NCBI GenBank assembly: GCA_964443825.1
Contig: CAYUEV010000001.1
Span: 62,001 to 126,000 of the forward strand
Length of the DNA: 64,000 nucleotides
Direction of reading: 5' to 3'
From: UBA1081 sp964443825
Lineage (GTDB): Bacteria > Bacillota > Clostridia > Oscillospirales > Acutalibacteraceae
Positions 25,409 to 33,937 of the stretch are shown piece by piece (within the stretch, counting starts at the first letter, position 1; each line of letters opens with the position of its first letter). The notes under the pieces are model-generated. The model searched no databases. It saw nothing but the letters and a program-made list of their open reading frames with translations, and had not been told where the DNA came from. The position numbers and the translations under genes were made by a program.

Positions 25409-26545
25409 CTAAAACTTTTCAACGGTTTTAGGGAATTGTGTTTCGTCAAAGCCCAATGAATAAGCTATTCTGATAGGTATCTCAAAATTATTTAAAACTT
25501 CGTCGTTTTCTATAAAGGTATCCGAACCGTAAACGAGAACGGGGACGTTTGTATCGGAGTGCGAAGCTTGAGTGAACGAATAGCTCCCGTCGTCGTTTAA
25601 GACGATTTTGCCCGTTTCGTGGTCGGCGGTTACGACTATAAGCGTTTCGCCGTCGCTCTTAGCGTATTTAAGAGCTTCGCTTATAGTTCTGTCAAATTCC
25701 TTTAAAGCCTCGGTCATTTCGGCGTCTTTGTTGCCGTGGGAGTTTTTGTCGATGTGCGCCCCTTCTACCATAAGGAAGAAGCCCTCGTCAGTATCGTCGA
25801 GAACGTCGATAGCTTTCATCGTCATTTGCTCTAAGTTGGGAGTTTCCGGGTCGCTCTGAGTCACGTGCCAGAGGTCGTTTTTAAATTGGGCGAAACTCCT
25901 CTCCCCGGATTTTACGTTCATCATTTCGTCGTATGTGTCGACGTATGTAAATCCCGCTCTCTCGATATTCTTTTCGGACGTATATTCCGACACGCCGCCC
26001 CAGATGAGATCGAAAGGCGAAGCGATCTGTTGATAGTCGATATCCATAGTAAGCCCTCTCGCCGTACTGTGAACGGTAAAAGTCGCCGGAGTCGCGCCTG
26101 AAGTCTTGTCCGTGGTGACCACTCCCGTCGCCATTCCCTTTTCGCGGCAAAGCTCGGTTATGCTCCTAGGAACCGACTCTATGCGAACGGGGTCGCTGAT
26201 ATAAACGCCTACGGCGCCGTTGTAAGTCCTCACTCCGCATGAAAGAGCCGTGCCTCCCGCCGCGCTGTCGGTTACTTTATGCGAAAGAGAGCGCGTAATA
26301 GACCTGCCTTTATACGGGAACGTATCCATGGAAAGAGCAACGTTTCTCTCCTGTTTTGTTTTTTCGAGGTGAAGAGGACCCATGCCGTCGCCTATAAAGT
26401 AAATTACGTTTTTGACTTGATCGTAGTCCTTTTCGGAGGGAGTCGGAGTATTGGAAACGCCCGAAGAACCCAGGGTCAAGATCATCATAACCGCTGTAAC
26501 GAGGCTCATTATCGATTTAAAAAATGTCCTTATGCCGTCCAACAT
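25409..26545 (-). CDS. alkaline phosphatase, exported
   Basis: Hydrolyses phosphate monoesters outside the cell. The 378 residues start with a signal or anchor segment (about 5-30). IYFIGDGMG near 48 supplies a metal Asp, VTDSAAGGTAL near 92 the phosphorylated Ser, EGAHIDKNSH near 250 and VVTADHETGKI near 295 further zinc ligands. The length is typical for compact Gram-positive enzymes. The ATG at 26545 follows GGGG at good spacing; the TTG at 26563 lies upstream of that SD. It has its own promoter; no Pho-box was recognised. Confidence 0.94.
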   Translation of the reverse strand: MLDGIRTFFKSIMSLVTAVMMILTLGSSGVSNTPTPSEKDYDQVKNVIYFIGDGMGPLHLEKTKQERNVALSMDTFPYKGRSITRSLSHKVTDSAAGGTALSCGVRTYNGAVGVYISDPVRIESVPRSITELCREKGMATGVVTTDKTSGATPATFTVHSTARGLTMDIDYQQIASPFDLIWGGVSEYTSEKNIERAGFTYVDTYDEMMNVKSGERSFAQFKNDLWHVTQSDPETPNLEQMTMKAIDVLDDTDEGFFLMVEGAHIDKNSHGNKDAEMTEALKEFDRTISEALKYAKSDGETLIVVTADHETGKIVLNDDGSYSFTQASHSDTNVPVLVYGSDTFIENDEVLNNFEIPIRIAYSLGFDETQFPKTVEKF

Positions 26546-26577
26546 AAAAACCCCGCTTTTCAAAATACACTGATTTT

Positions 26578-26606
26578 ATATTACCATTTTTTCATAGTAA
26601 AATCAA
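26578..26606 (-). promoter_or_regulatory. sigma-A promoter for alkaline phosphatase
   Basis: On the minus strand TTGATT (26606-26601), 17 bases, TAATAT (26583-26578), about 30 bases before the start codon. Confidence 0.7.
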
Positions 26607-26691
26607 GTGTTTTTAGAACTATTGAAAATATTTTTGACATTTAGTTTTTAATATGGAATATTATTATTTTGCAAAAGTTTTTTAAAAGCGC

Positions 26692-26720
26692 AAAGACCCC
26701 GGCAGCGGACCGAGGTCTTT
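26692..26720 (-). terminator. terminator behind the broken SHOCT gene
   Basis: Eleven-base arms AAAGACCTCGG and CCGGGGTCTTT pair fully on the minus strand (one U-G), whereas the plus strand has an A-C mismatch, so it serves leftward transcription. The following T tract is poor. Confidence 0.6.
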
Positions 26721-26764
26721 TTAAAGAAAATTTAGCGGTTTGTTGTCGCAGCTTTATGAGCGCG

Positions 26765-27740
26765 TTAAAGCCCCAATATATCCTCTTTTACTTTTTTCAA
26801 ACTCCTCTTTGTTTATAATATCTTCGTCGAGCAGTTTTTCCATTTTATAAGTTCGTCGGCGGAATTTTCACCCATGTTCGGCGAAATATCATTGATACAA
26901 TTATAAGCCGCGCCATATTCCTTTTCATAGTCGGAGGCGGTTCTGTCCTTAATAAAGTTGACGTGAATAATTGCCGCGATAAAAACCGCTCAGCCGTAAA
27001 CCCACCAGAGCCAAAAACTATGACTTTTCTTTTTGGCGATATTGGCGGGAATAAATAGCTAACGGCGGCGCTACGATAAACGCCGCGACAGAAAAAACCA
27101 AAAGCGCCGCGAGCGAACAAATTATTGCCGCCTTGAATTTTTTCTTTTTCAGTTCTTCCGTTTTTTTGTTAAATCATCGCACTCTTTTAAACATTCTTCT
27201 GAATTTTCATGTTCTTTTATGGAATAAAATAACTCTTTTGCTTTTTCAATATCAGGAATTTCCTTGTTATTCATTAACTTTACGGCGTGAGCATATATGT
27301 TTTGTTTTTTAACGTATTCAGCCTTTTCTTCACATAAAACGGCTTTTTCTTTGGAATCCTTATATTCTTGTATCGACTCGTATAAATCGCTGGCGTTTTC
27401 AAATTCTTCCGGATCTTTAGCGTTAGAAAATAAAGTGTACGCTCTATTATATATACATTTTCGTAGATATGCGCTTCTAAAGTTTCCTTATAATCGTCCA
27501 AAGCGAAACGCATAGCCAACTGATAATAGCGGTTTTTTGAAAAAGACGCGTCAACGTTAATAATATCGTCTTCGCTTTCAATATTAAATTTCGCTAAAAA
27601 CATCCCGATATACGCTTTAGAGTTTTTAGCGTTAATGTTAAGAGAATTATCGAAACATTTTTCGCTTTCCTGAATTCTAGCTCTTCTAAAAACAAATATC
27701 CTCTATCGACCAGCGCGTCGACGGCGTTTTCGTTATACAT
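26765..27740 (-). pseudogene. TPR / membrane / SHOCT-domain gene broken by about seven small indels
   Basis: Reading all three minus frames in turn gives one coherent protein: ATG at 27740 with GAGG upstream, a TPR-like start (VDRGYLFLEE), KCFDNSLNINAKNSKAYIG, a long helical region (ASDLYESIQEYKDSKEKAVL), a basic run and hydrophobic helix, then AKKKSHSFWLWWVYG, AVFIAAIIHV, and a terminal SHOCT domain (LLDEDIINKEEFEK, VKEDILGL, stop at 26765). Frame changes fall near 27660, 27448, 27165, 27052, 26990, 26837 and 26795, mostly at runs of five to seven A. No internal stop occurs within the correct frames. This looks like recent decay of a gene related to its neighbour. Confidence 0.8.
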
Positions 27741-27786
27741 AGAGTCGCCTCGTTAGAAACTAAAAACTTTTCGCTTTTCCCTAAAA

Positions 27787-28146
27787 TCACATCATTTTAT
27801 CCACATATAAATTAAATTCTTCAAGACTTATCTTCCCCAATATAAGAGAATTTTTTAAGCGTTTAAGTTCAACCTTTTCCAATTCAGTCAGTTCGTTTGA
27901 TAAAAGGATTGAAGTGTGCGCGGCGATTAAAAGAGCGCTATTTTTTGACTGTTCCGAGTTTTCGATAATAACGGCTAAATAATTAAAAAATAGATAGCCT
28001 GCGAAACCTAATATTATTCCCGCGACAACGCACGCTATAAACAATGGAATAGTTAGTATTACCAATACGTCTTCGTCGTAATCATGGTAATAAGACGCGG
28101 CGACTACGCCTCCCGACACGCCGCCTATTATTATATCTAAAATCAT
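27787..28146 (-). CDS. small membrane protein with SHOCT-like C-terminus
   Basis: A 119-residue protein with two hydrophobic segments (about 2-20 and 28-60) and a helical C-terminus (ELEKVELKRLKNSL and GKISLEEFNLYVDKM) that follows the SHOCT pattern of a short helix, Gly-Lys/Ile and EEF. The ATG has AGGA seven bases upstream; an in-frame stop precedes it. It lies 46 bases ahead of the broken SHOCT gene and on the same strand. Upstream, at 28204, a very good SD (GAGGAG) leads to another ATG, but that 40-codon frame is out of phase and ends inside this gene. Confidence 0.65.
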   Translation of the reverse strand: MILDIIIGGVSGGVVAASYYHDYDEDVLVILTIPLFIACVVAGIILGFAGYLFFNYLAVIIENSEQSKNSALLIAAHTSILLSNELTELEKVELKRLKNSLILGKISLEEFNLYVDKMM

Positions 28147-28440
28147 ATCGACATATCCTACAACTTAATATCTTTCCTATTTTTATTCCATTAAGAGTGC
28201 GCATAAAAAACTCCTCGTTAAATAAATCAAAAGTGGGTCGTTTTAAAATAACGACGTTATCTTAAAATTTTAGAAAAATCTCCCAATCCCGCAAAAATTT
28301 TGCATATGAGTTATTTTATCCCCCCCCCCCCCCGAATGTCAAGCGTTTTTATTTGTAAAAAACTTCTAAATTATTTAGCAACGTATTTTAATATTTTTGT
28401 ATATTATATTATCTTCTCTTTAAAAGTTTAATTAGTAAAA
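28147..28440. other. AT-rich region with no clear gene; holds a poly-C run
   Basis: Nearly 300 bases between the small membrane protein and the terminators behind 5S rRNA. On the minus strand GAGGAG followed by ATG at 28204 opens a 40-codon frame whose second half is Arg-rich and unconvincing. A run of 14 C lies in the middle. I see no further gene or RNA. Confidence 0.4.
28320..28333. repeat. homopolymer run of 14 C
   Basis: Fourteen consecutive C residues in an otherwise AT-rich stretch about 170 bases upstream of the small SHOCT-like membrane protein. Such tracts vary in length by slipped-strand mispairing and are also a common assembly weak spot. Confidence 0.9.
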
Positions 28441-28466
28441 ATAAAAAATCCGCCCAAAGCGGGCGG
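28441..28466 (-). terminator. third terminator downstream of 5S rRNA
   Basis: Perfect six-pair GC stem CCGCCC/GGGCGG (28466-28461 and 28455-28450) with a five-base loop, then six T residues on the minus strand. Confidence 0.8.
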
Positions 28467-28502
28467 AAATTAAAAACGACCTTCTAAAAGAGCGGAAAAT
28501 AC

Positions 28503-28526
28503 AAAAAACAGCCCCGTTGGGCAGGC
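28503..28526 (-). terminator. second terminator downstream of 5S rRNA (imperfect)
   Basis: On the minus strand CTGCCC and GGGCTG arms around AACG, with one T-T mismatch, then six T residues. The sequence before and after resembles that of the next terminator, as if a 35-40 base unit had been duplicated. Confidence 0.55.
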
Positions 28527-28536
28527 GGAAAATTAC

Positions 28537-28567
28537 AAAAAAAAACAACCACCCTGTTGGGTAGTTG
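28537..28567 (-). terminator. first terminator downstream of 5S rRNA
   Basis: On the minus strand CAACTACCC and GGGTGGTTG pair over nine positions (one U-G) with a four-base loop, then nine T residues. It starts five bases after the end of 5S. Confidence 0.9.
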
Positions 28568-28571
28568 AAAA

Positions 28572-28686
<115 letters not shown>

Positions 28687-28717
28687 AATCTGAGGCGTAA
28701 ACCTCAAGTTCACTTTC

Positions 28718-28745
28718 ATTATAGCGCTCTTTTTTCATTTGTCAA
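28718..28745 (-). promoter_or_regulatory. consensus sigma-A promoter of the lone 5S gene
   Basis: On the minus strand a perfect TTGACA (28745-28740), 16 bases, perfect TATAAT (28723-28718). The short leader has a hairpin TGAGG/CCTCA (28691-28706) that may mark a maturation site. Confidence 0.88.
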
Positions 28746-28998
28746 GCGTTTTATAAAAATTTTTTATTCTTTTAAAAAGCAAGTAAAGCAAAACTTTAAC
28801 TTTCGCTTCAGAGAGAGGATGGGTAGGTAAAGCGGAAATTAATCTTTCTTAAATTTTCACTAAGAAACGCGTAACTTTTTTCGTTTTCCGTACCGGCAGG
28901 CGTCTCCCGCTACACGATTGAAGGCGGCGACACATAGTCTTATCTTCTAAAAAGTAGATAGGATGAAATTCTCAATAAATCTGGAAAATAATATTTAA
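28746..28998. other. stretch without a recognised gene
   Basis: About 250 bases between the 5S promoter and the end of the BspA-like gene. A minus-strand frame (roughly 28810-28905) reads ETPAGTENEKSYAF and on for 30 residues, but it has no start and I cannot match it. No terminator hairpin for the BspA-like gene was found here with confidence. Confidence 0.35.
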
Positions 28999-31900
28999 TC
29001 ACAGTGAACTCTCGAGCTTTGCCGATACTCTTAAAATGTGTCTTGCGTCAGACGCGGTAATTTTTCCGTCACGATTTACGTCTGACGCGTCTTTTTCGCT
29101 TTCGGTCGGAGAGACTATTTTAGCGGAGAATCTCAACACAAGTCTCGCGTCGCTCGCCGTTATTTTATTATCGTTATTTATGTCTCCCAAAGCGTAATTA
29201 ACTTGTTCTGAAGCAGGTTCTTCCAAGGCCGGTATTGTTTCTTCTTCAAGTACTTCCCCGCAAACGACACATTTGATCTGTTTTAGTCCGGTTTTTCCTT
29301 TTTTTGCGGGAATAACTATTTCCCATTCGCTCGCCTCATGTCCTTTTGCAGGAATTATTTCTTTATAGTTTGCGCCGCACTCGGAGCAAGCGTAGTCAAC
29401 ATACCCGTTTTCAGTACAAGTGGGCTGGACGACTGTTTTTATATAGTTATGCTCATGAGTAGGTTTATTGTTATCCGATTCGGTTGTTTTTTCTTCCCGC
29501 GAACTTTCGCTCTCTTCTAAAGCGGGAATGGTTTTTTCGTTTAATATTTCGCCGCAAACCCTACATTCCTGTCTCTCAAGTCCTTCTCTACCTATATCGG
29601 CGGGATATACCGTGCGCCATTCTCCGGCGATATGACCTTTTGCGGGAATTATTTCGGTATAGCTGTCGCCGCAAACAGAACACGTATATACGGCAAAGCC
29701 ATTTTTTGTACATGTGGACTCGGTAATCGTTGCTACGTAGTCGTGAACATGTGGATTTTCCGATGTGTGTTCCTGAGGCGCAGATTGCGTGAAACTTTCC
29801 GGCTCAGACGCTTTTGTAGTTGTTTCTTCGGCGGCAGGTTCGGATGTAGTAGGCGTATCGTCAACCGTAGAGCTAGTTGAGTTTTCTTCGGGAAGGGCGG
29901 TATTATCGACAGGGGGAACTGTCGAAGAACTTTCAGGGACGACGTCAGCGCTATTTTCGGGAAGCGCCGGAATCGTTCGTTCTTCTATAATTTCACCACA
30001 GACGGCGCATTTTTTTTGTTCAAGTCCTTCTTTGCCTATGTCGGCAGGAAATATAATTTCCCATTCGCCTTCCGTATGTCCCGCGGCGGGGATTGTTTCG
30101 GAATAACCATCTCCGCAAATAAGACAAGTATAGACTTTGACGCCGTCTTCTGTGCATGCAGACTTTCTTATAATCATTTCGTCATACTCGTGATTGTGAG
30201 GAGGATTATAGTCGAAAACTATATTTGCGGTAAACAAGTTTTCATTTGGAGAAACAATGTTTGAATTAAGAAATTGCCTTATGTCGCCTCCGTAGTTTAT
30301 TGTTTTAAGCGAGTCGCATCTGCTTATCGCATAACTAAATATTCCATAAGACTTATTGGACATAGTAATCTCGCTAATATATTTGTTATTGAAAAAGGCG
30401 TAATAATCAACCCCTACAACGCTATAAGGCAAGGTGTATTTTTCGCTCTTGTTGCCGTCGGGATACTTGTATAAACTATATTTATTTTTGTCGAAGAGTA
30501 CGCCGTTTTTGTCGCTTGAATAACTCTTGTTATTTTCATCAACCATTATTTTGGAAAGATTAGCGCAATAGTTAAAAGCGTAAGAAACAATATTTTCGAC
30601 GCTTTCGGGAATTAAATATTCGCTCCTTTTGCTTCCGGCGGGGTACTGCATAAGACAAGTTTTATTTTTATTGTAAAGAACTCCATACTTGTCGCTTGAA
30701 TAATTTTTGTTGTTTTTATTGACGTTAATGTTTTCAAGGTTGACGCACTTTCTAAAAGAGCTGGAATCTAAAATATCAACTGTCTCAAGTATTGTATATT
30801 CAGTGTTTTTATTTCCCACGGGATATTGTATAAGTTCAGTCTTGTCTTTGTTGTAAAGCGCCCCGTATTCATCGTTTGAATAATTTTCATTATCGTCGGC
30901 AACTATTATTTTTTCAAGATTCGAGCATTCTGAAAAAGCGTCCGCGCGTATAAATTTAACAGTTTCAGGAACTGTAAATTCTTTCATTTCGCTGCCAATA
31001 GGATATTGTATAAGTTCGGTTTTGTCTTTATTATAGAGTACGCCGTACTCGTCGCTTGAATAATATTCGTTGTCTTTATCCACGGTTATTTTTTTAAGTC
31101 CGTTTTCTAAAGATAAATCGGCTACTCTCGATCCTTTGTCCACATCTAACATATTTTCTCCAATGGTTAGATTTGCCACGTTATAGCAATTTTCAAAAGC
31201 CAAATCATTAATATTCACCTTGCCTTCGGAACTGACGTCCGCGCTATCGTCGTCGTATACGCCTAGCGTTAAATTCGTTAAGTTTATGCAATCGGCGAAG
31301 CATTTAAGAGCAAGCTTTCCTGAGTGAATTATAAGGCTTTTCAATCCTGTGCAAAACTGAAACGCCCACTCGTCTATATAACCAACATCATCAGGAATAA
31401 CGACCTCGTTCAGGTTGGTCGCGCCGTAAAATGCCGCCGCTCCAATGCCTAACACGCCGTCCGGCACGGTATAATTAGTCCTTTTATTGCCTGTTGGATA
31501 TTGTATAAGTCTTACTCTTCTTACATAAATCTCGTTACCCATATCGTCCCGATCATATGAAAGCCCGGAAAAATTGGCGTCAATATCAAACAAAACGCCA
31601 TATTCGTCATTCGCGTATTTCTCGTTATTTTCATCCACGGTGATATTTTCTAATTTTTTGCAATCATCAAAAGCTCTCTCTCCGATAAAATATACTCCGC
31701 TGCCGATAAAAACACTGACAAGCTCTGAACAGTTATCAAACGCCAGTTTTTCAATACGTAAGATGTTGTCGGGAATCACGACATTCTTAATGGAAGAATT
31801 GTGCATGAAGGCTTCCGAACCGATTTTAGTAACCGCAAATCCGTTTATCTGCGAAGGGATTTCAATCTTTTCGTCAGAACCGATATATTTTGTTATCTCT

Positions 31901-32025
31901 ATCGTATTGTCTGAAAGAATCGCGTATTCGTAATCTTCGTAATAATCTGCCGATGGGGTTATCGCTGTCGTTATAACGATAATGAACGATAAAACTAAGG
32001 AAATAGTTCTTTTTACATCTTTCAT
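28999..32025 (-). CDS. BspA-like leucine-rich-repeat surface protein with CxxC repeats and dockerin
   Basis: A 1008-residue exported protein. A signal peptide covers residues 1-26. About 30-600 is BspA-type LRR_5 (AFDNCSELVSVFIG pattern), interrupted by insertions that repeat YGVLYNKDKTELIQYPVG four to six times. Next come three copies of an 85-residue unit (H-x-Y, CT-x-x-G, YTCxxCG, IPAxGH, then CxxCGE and TIPAL) near 605, 770 and 860, joined by Ser/Thr/Glu linkers. Residues 945-1008 are a dockerin-like pair (DINNDNKITASDAR and DVNRDGKITASDAR), both loops with calcium-type Asp/Asn. BspA proteins bind host or matrix ligands; the specific role here is unknown. Own promoter upstream. Confidence 0.85.
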   Translation of the reverse strand: MKDVKRTISLVLSFIIVITTAITPSADYYEDYEYAILSDNTIEITKYIGSDEKIEIPSQINGFAVTKIGSEAFMHNSSIKNVVIPDNILRIEKLAFDNCSELVSVFIGSGVYFIGERAFDDCKKLENITVDENNEKYANDEYGVLFDIDANFSGLSYDRDDMGNEIYVRRVRLIQYPTGNKRTNYTVPDGVLGIGAAAFYGATNLNEVVIPDDVGYIDEWAFQFCTGLKSLIIHSGKLALKCFADCINLTNLTLGVYDDDSADVSSEGKVNINDLAFENCYNVANLTIGENMLDVDKGSRVADLSLENGLKKITVDKDNEYYSSDEYGVLYNKDKTELIQYPIGSEMKEFTVPETVKFIRADAFSECSNLEKIIVADDNENYSNDEYGALYNKDKTELIQYPVGNKNTEYTILETVDILDSSSFRKCVNLENINVNKNNKNYSSDKYGVLYNKNKTCLMQYPAGSKRSEYLIPESVENIVSYAFNYCANLSKIMVDENNKSYSSDKNGVLFDKNKYSLYKYPDGNKSEKYTLPYSVVGVDYYAFFNNKYISEITMSNKSYGIFSYAISRCDSLKTINYGGDIRQFLNSNIVSPNENLFTANIVFDYNPPHNHEYDEMIIRKSACTEDGVKVYTCLICGDGYSETIPAAGHTEGEWEIIFPADIGKEGLEQKKCAVCGEIIEERTIPALPENSADVVPESSSTVPPVDNTALPEENSTSSTVDDTPTTSEPAAEETTTKASEPESFTQSAPQEHTSENPHVHDYVATITESTCTKNGFAVYTCSVCGDSYTEIIPAKGHIAGEWRTVYPADIGREGLERQECRVCGEILNEKTIPALEESESSREEKTTESDNNKPTHEHNYIKTVVQPTCTENGYVDYACSECGANYKEIIPAKGHEASEWEIVIPAKKGKTGLKQIKCVVCGEVLEEETIPALEEPASEQVNYALGDINNDNKITASDARLVLRFSAKIVSPTESEKDASDVNRDGKITASDARHILRVSAKLESSL

Positions 32026-32069
32026 GGTTCCGCCTCATACATAAGTATTAAAAAACATTTAATAAATTC

Positions 32070-32098
32070 ATCATAACATATTTATTTTGCAATTTCAA
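32070..32098 (-). promoter_or_regulatory. sigma-A promoter for the BspA-like gene
   Basis: On the minus strand TTGAAA (32098-32093), 17 bases, TATGAT (32075-32070). The leader before the ATG at 32025 contains GAGGCGG as SD. Confidence 0.7.
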
Positions 32099-32108
32099 CC
32101 TTAAATCG

Positions 32109-32145
32109 AAAAAAAGACGAAACTCCCTTTTGGAATCTCGTCTTT
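32109..32145 (-). terminator. terminator of the hydrogenase operon
   Basis: On the minus strand AAAGACGA...TCC and GGA...TTCGTCTTT form a long hairpin with a small internal mismatch, followed by a T run. It lies about 20 bases after the hydA stop. Confidence 0.8.
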
Positions 32146-32163
32146 GAAAGATTATTGAACGCT

Positions 32164-33909
32164 TTAATATTTTGTTCTTGGTGTGTAGGCCGTGTGAAGG
32201 ATTTTATGGGACTTTTCGCTGTTGGGTTTTCCTAAGTATTCGTCGTAAATTCTCTTAATGTCGGGGTTTTCATGGGACTTTCTGACAGGCAGGTTTCTGT
32301 CGTCCTCGTAAAGCGCTTTCGCCCTTAAAGCTTTTATATCGACGTTGTTTCTGACGACCGCCGGCTGTATCGGCTGACCGCCGCCGTTTACACATCCGCC
32401 GGGACACGCCATAACCTCGATAAAATCATAGTCCTTCTCGCCTGATTTTATCATGTCGAGAAGTTTTCCGGCGTTTGCCGTGCCTGAACAAACAGCGACT
32501 CTAATCTCATTGCCGGCTATGTTGTAAGTCGCCTCTTTTATGCCTTTAGTTCCTCTTATGTCGTTAAACTCAAGATCTTCGAGTTCCTCGCCCGTCAAGA
32601 CTTCGTAGGCTGTTCTCAAGGCGGCTTCCATAACGCCTCCCGTCGCGCCGAATATCGTACCCGCTCCCGAACCTAAACCAAACGGGCTGTCAAACTCGCC
32701 GTCGGGGAGAGCGTCCCAGATTATGCCCGCCTTCCTTATCATTCTCGCGAGTTCCCTTACCGTTATAACGACGTCTATGTCGGGTATTCCGTCTATCGCG
32801 GTGTGGTCGGTTCTTTCGGCTTCAAATTTCTTGGCGGTGCAGGGCATAACGCTCGCGACAAATATATTTTTAGGATCCGCGCCCGTTTTTTCGGCGTAAT
32901 AAGTCTTAGCCGCGGCGCCGAACATACCCTGCGGGGATTTGCAGGACGACAAGTGATTAAGCATATCGGGGTAATAGTGTTCGCAATATTTTACCCAACC
33001 GGGGGAACACGACGTTATCATCGGGAGATTGTCTTTATTTTTGTATCTCTCTATAAACTCATACGCTTCTTCCATAATGGTAAGGTCGGCGCTGAAGTTA
33101 GTGTCGAAAACTTTGTCCGCTCCCAAAGCTTTTAATGAGCTTACCATTTTGCCGGTAACTATCGAGCCTATAGGTTCGCCGAACTCTTCTCCGAGACCTA
33201 CTCTTACGGAAGGGGCGGTCTGGACGAGAACTATTTTTTGGGGGTCTTTTACGGCGTCAAGGAACTTTTCGGTATCGTCTCTTTCATATAAAGCTCCCGT
33301 GGGGCAGGCGGTAATGCACTGACCGCATGAAATGCACGCGACGTCTCCTAAAGGATAGCGGAAAGCGGATCCGATATTTGTGTCAAAGCCTCTGTCGTTA
33401 GCTCCTATTACCGCTACTCCCTGATTCTTTTCGCAGACCGCGACGCAGCGTCGGCAAAGAACGCACTTTGTGTTGTCGCGTCTCATGTGCGCGGCGCTGT
33501 CGTCTATTTCGTACTTGTTTTCAGCGCCTTTAAAAGCGTACTCGTCGTCAATGTTGTAGTCGTTACAGAGTTTCTGGAATTCGCAGCCGCCCGATCTTAC
33601 GCATGAAAGACATTCTTTTCTGTGGTCGGAGAGTAAAAGTTCAAGCGTCATCTTGCGCGACTCGACGACTTTTTCGGTATTTGTAAAAATTTCCATACCC
33701 TCGTTTACGGGGTACACGCACGCGGCGACCAAAGATTTAGCTCCCTTTACTTCGCATATACATACGCGGCACGCGCCTATTTCGTTTATATCCTTAAGGT
33801 AACAAAGCGTAGGGATGTTGAACCCGGCTATCCTCGCGGCTTCAAGAGCCGTGCTGCCTTCCGGGACGCTTACGCTTTTGCCGTTTACTTTAACATTTAC
33901 TGTGCCCAT
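32164..33909 (-). CDS. hydA: [FeFe]-hydrogenase catalytic subunit, NAD(P)-linked type
   Basis: Catalytic subunit that makes or oxidises H2 in a multimeric, cytoplasmic NADH/ferredoxin-linked enzyme (HndD-like). The 581 residues have a [2Fe-2S] domain (Cys in LCYLKDINEIGACRVC), a His-Cys3 cluster (HRKECLSCVRSGGC), two [4Fe-4S] clusters (CVLCRRCVAVC and CISCGQCITAC), then the H-cluster motifs TSCSPGW near 300, MPCTAKKFEA near 355 and MACPGGCVNGGGQP near 495, all with their cysteines. The small-subunit C-terminus ends normally. It is the last gene of the operon, 28 bases after the NuoF-like gene. Confidence 0.97.
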   Translation of the reverse strand: MGTVNVKVNGKSVSVPEGSTALEAARIAGFNIPTLCYLKDINEIGACRVCICEVKGAKSLVAACVYPVNEGMEIFTNTEKVVESRKMTLELLLSDHRKECLSCVRSGGCEFQKLCNDYNIDDEYAFKGAENKYEIDDSAAHMRRDNTKCVLCRRCVAVCEKNQGVAVIGANDRGFDTNIGSAFRYPLGDVACISCGQCITACPTGALYERDDTEKFLDAVKDPQKIVLVQTAPSVRVGLGEEFGEPIGSIVTGKMVSSLKALGADKVFDTNFSADLTIMEEAYEFIERYKNKDNLPMITSCSPGWVKYCEHYYPDMLNHLSSCKSPQGMFGAAAKTYYAEKTGADPKNIFVASVMPCTAKKFEAERTDHTAIDGIPDIDVVITVRELARMIRKAGIIWDALPDGEFDSPFGLGSGAGTIFGATGGVMEAALRTAYEVLTGEELEDLEFNDIRGTKGIKEATYNIAGNEIRVAVCSGTANAGKLLDMIKSGEKDYDFIEVMACPGGCVNGGGQPIQPAVVRNNVDIKALRAKALYEDDRNLPVRKSHENPDIKRIYDEYLGKPNSEKSHKILHTAYTPRTKY

Positions 33910-33937
33910 GTTCTATTCGCTCCTTTTAGAGTAGCTC

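Noticed and set aside
26845..27120. 91-codon frame on the minus strand
   Set aside because: It is out of phase with the SHOCT-gene reconstruction for most of its length; its translation is odd while the other frames give recognisable domains.
26765..27740. Programmed ribosomal frameshifting as an explanation of the broken gene
   Set aside because: About seven shifts in both directions would be needed in 1 kb; no slippery-site and pseudoknot pattern is apparent. Decay is simpler.
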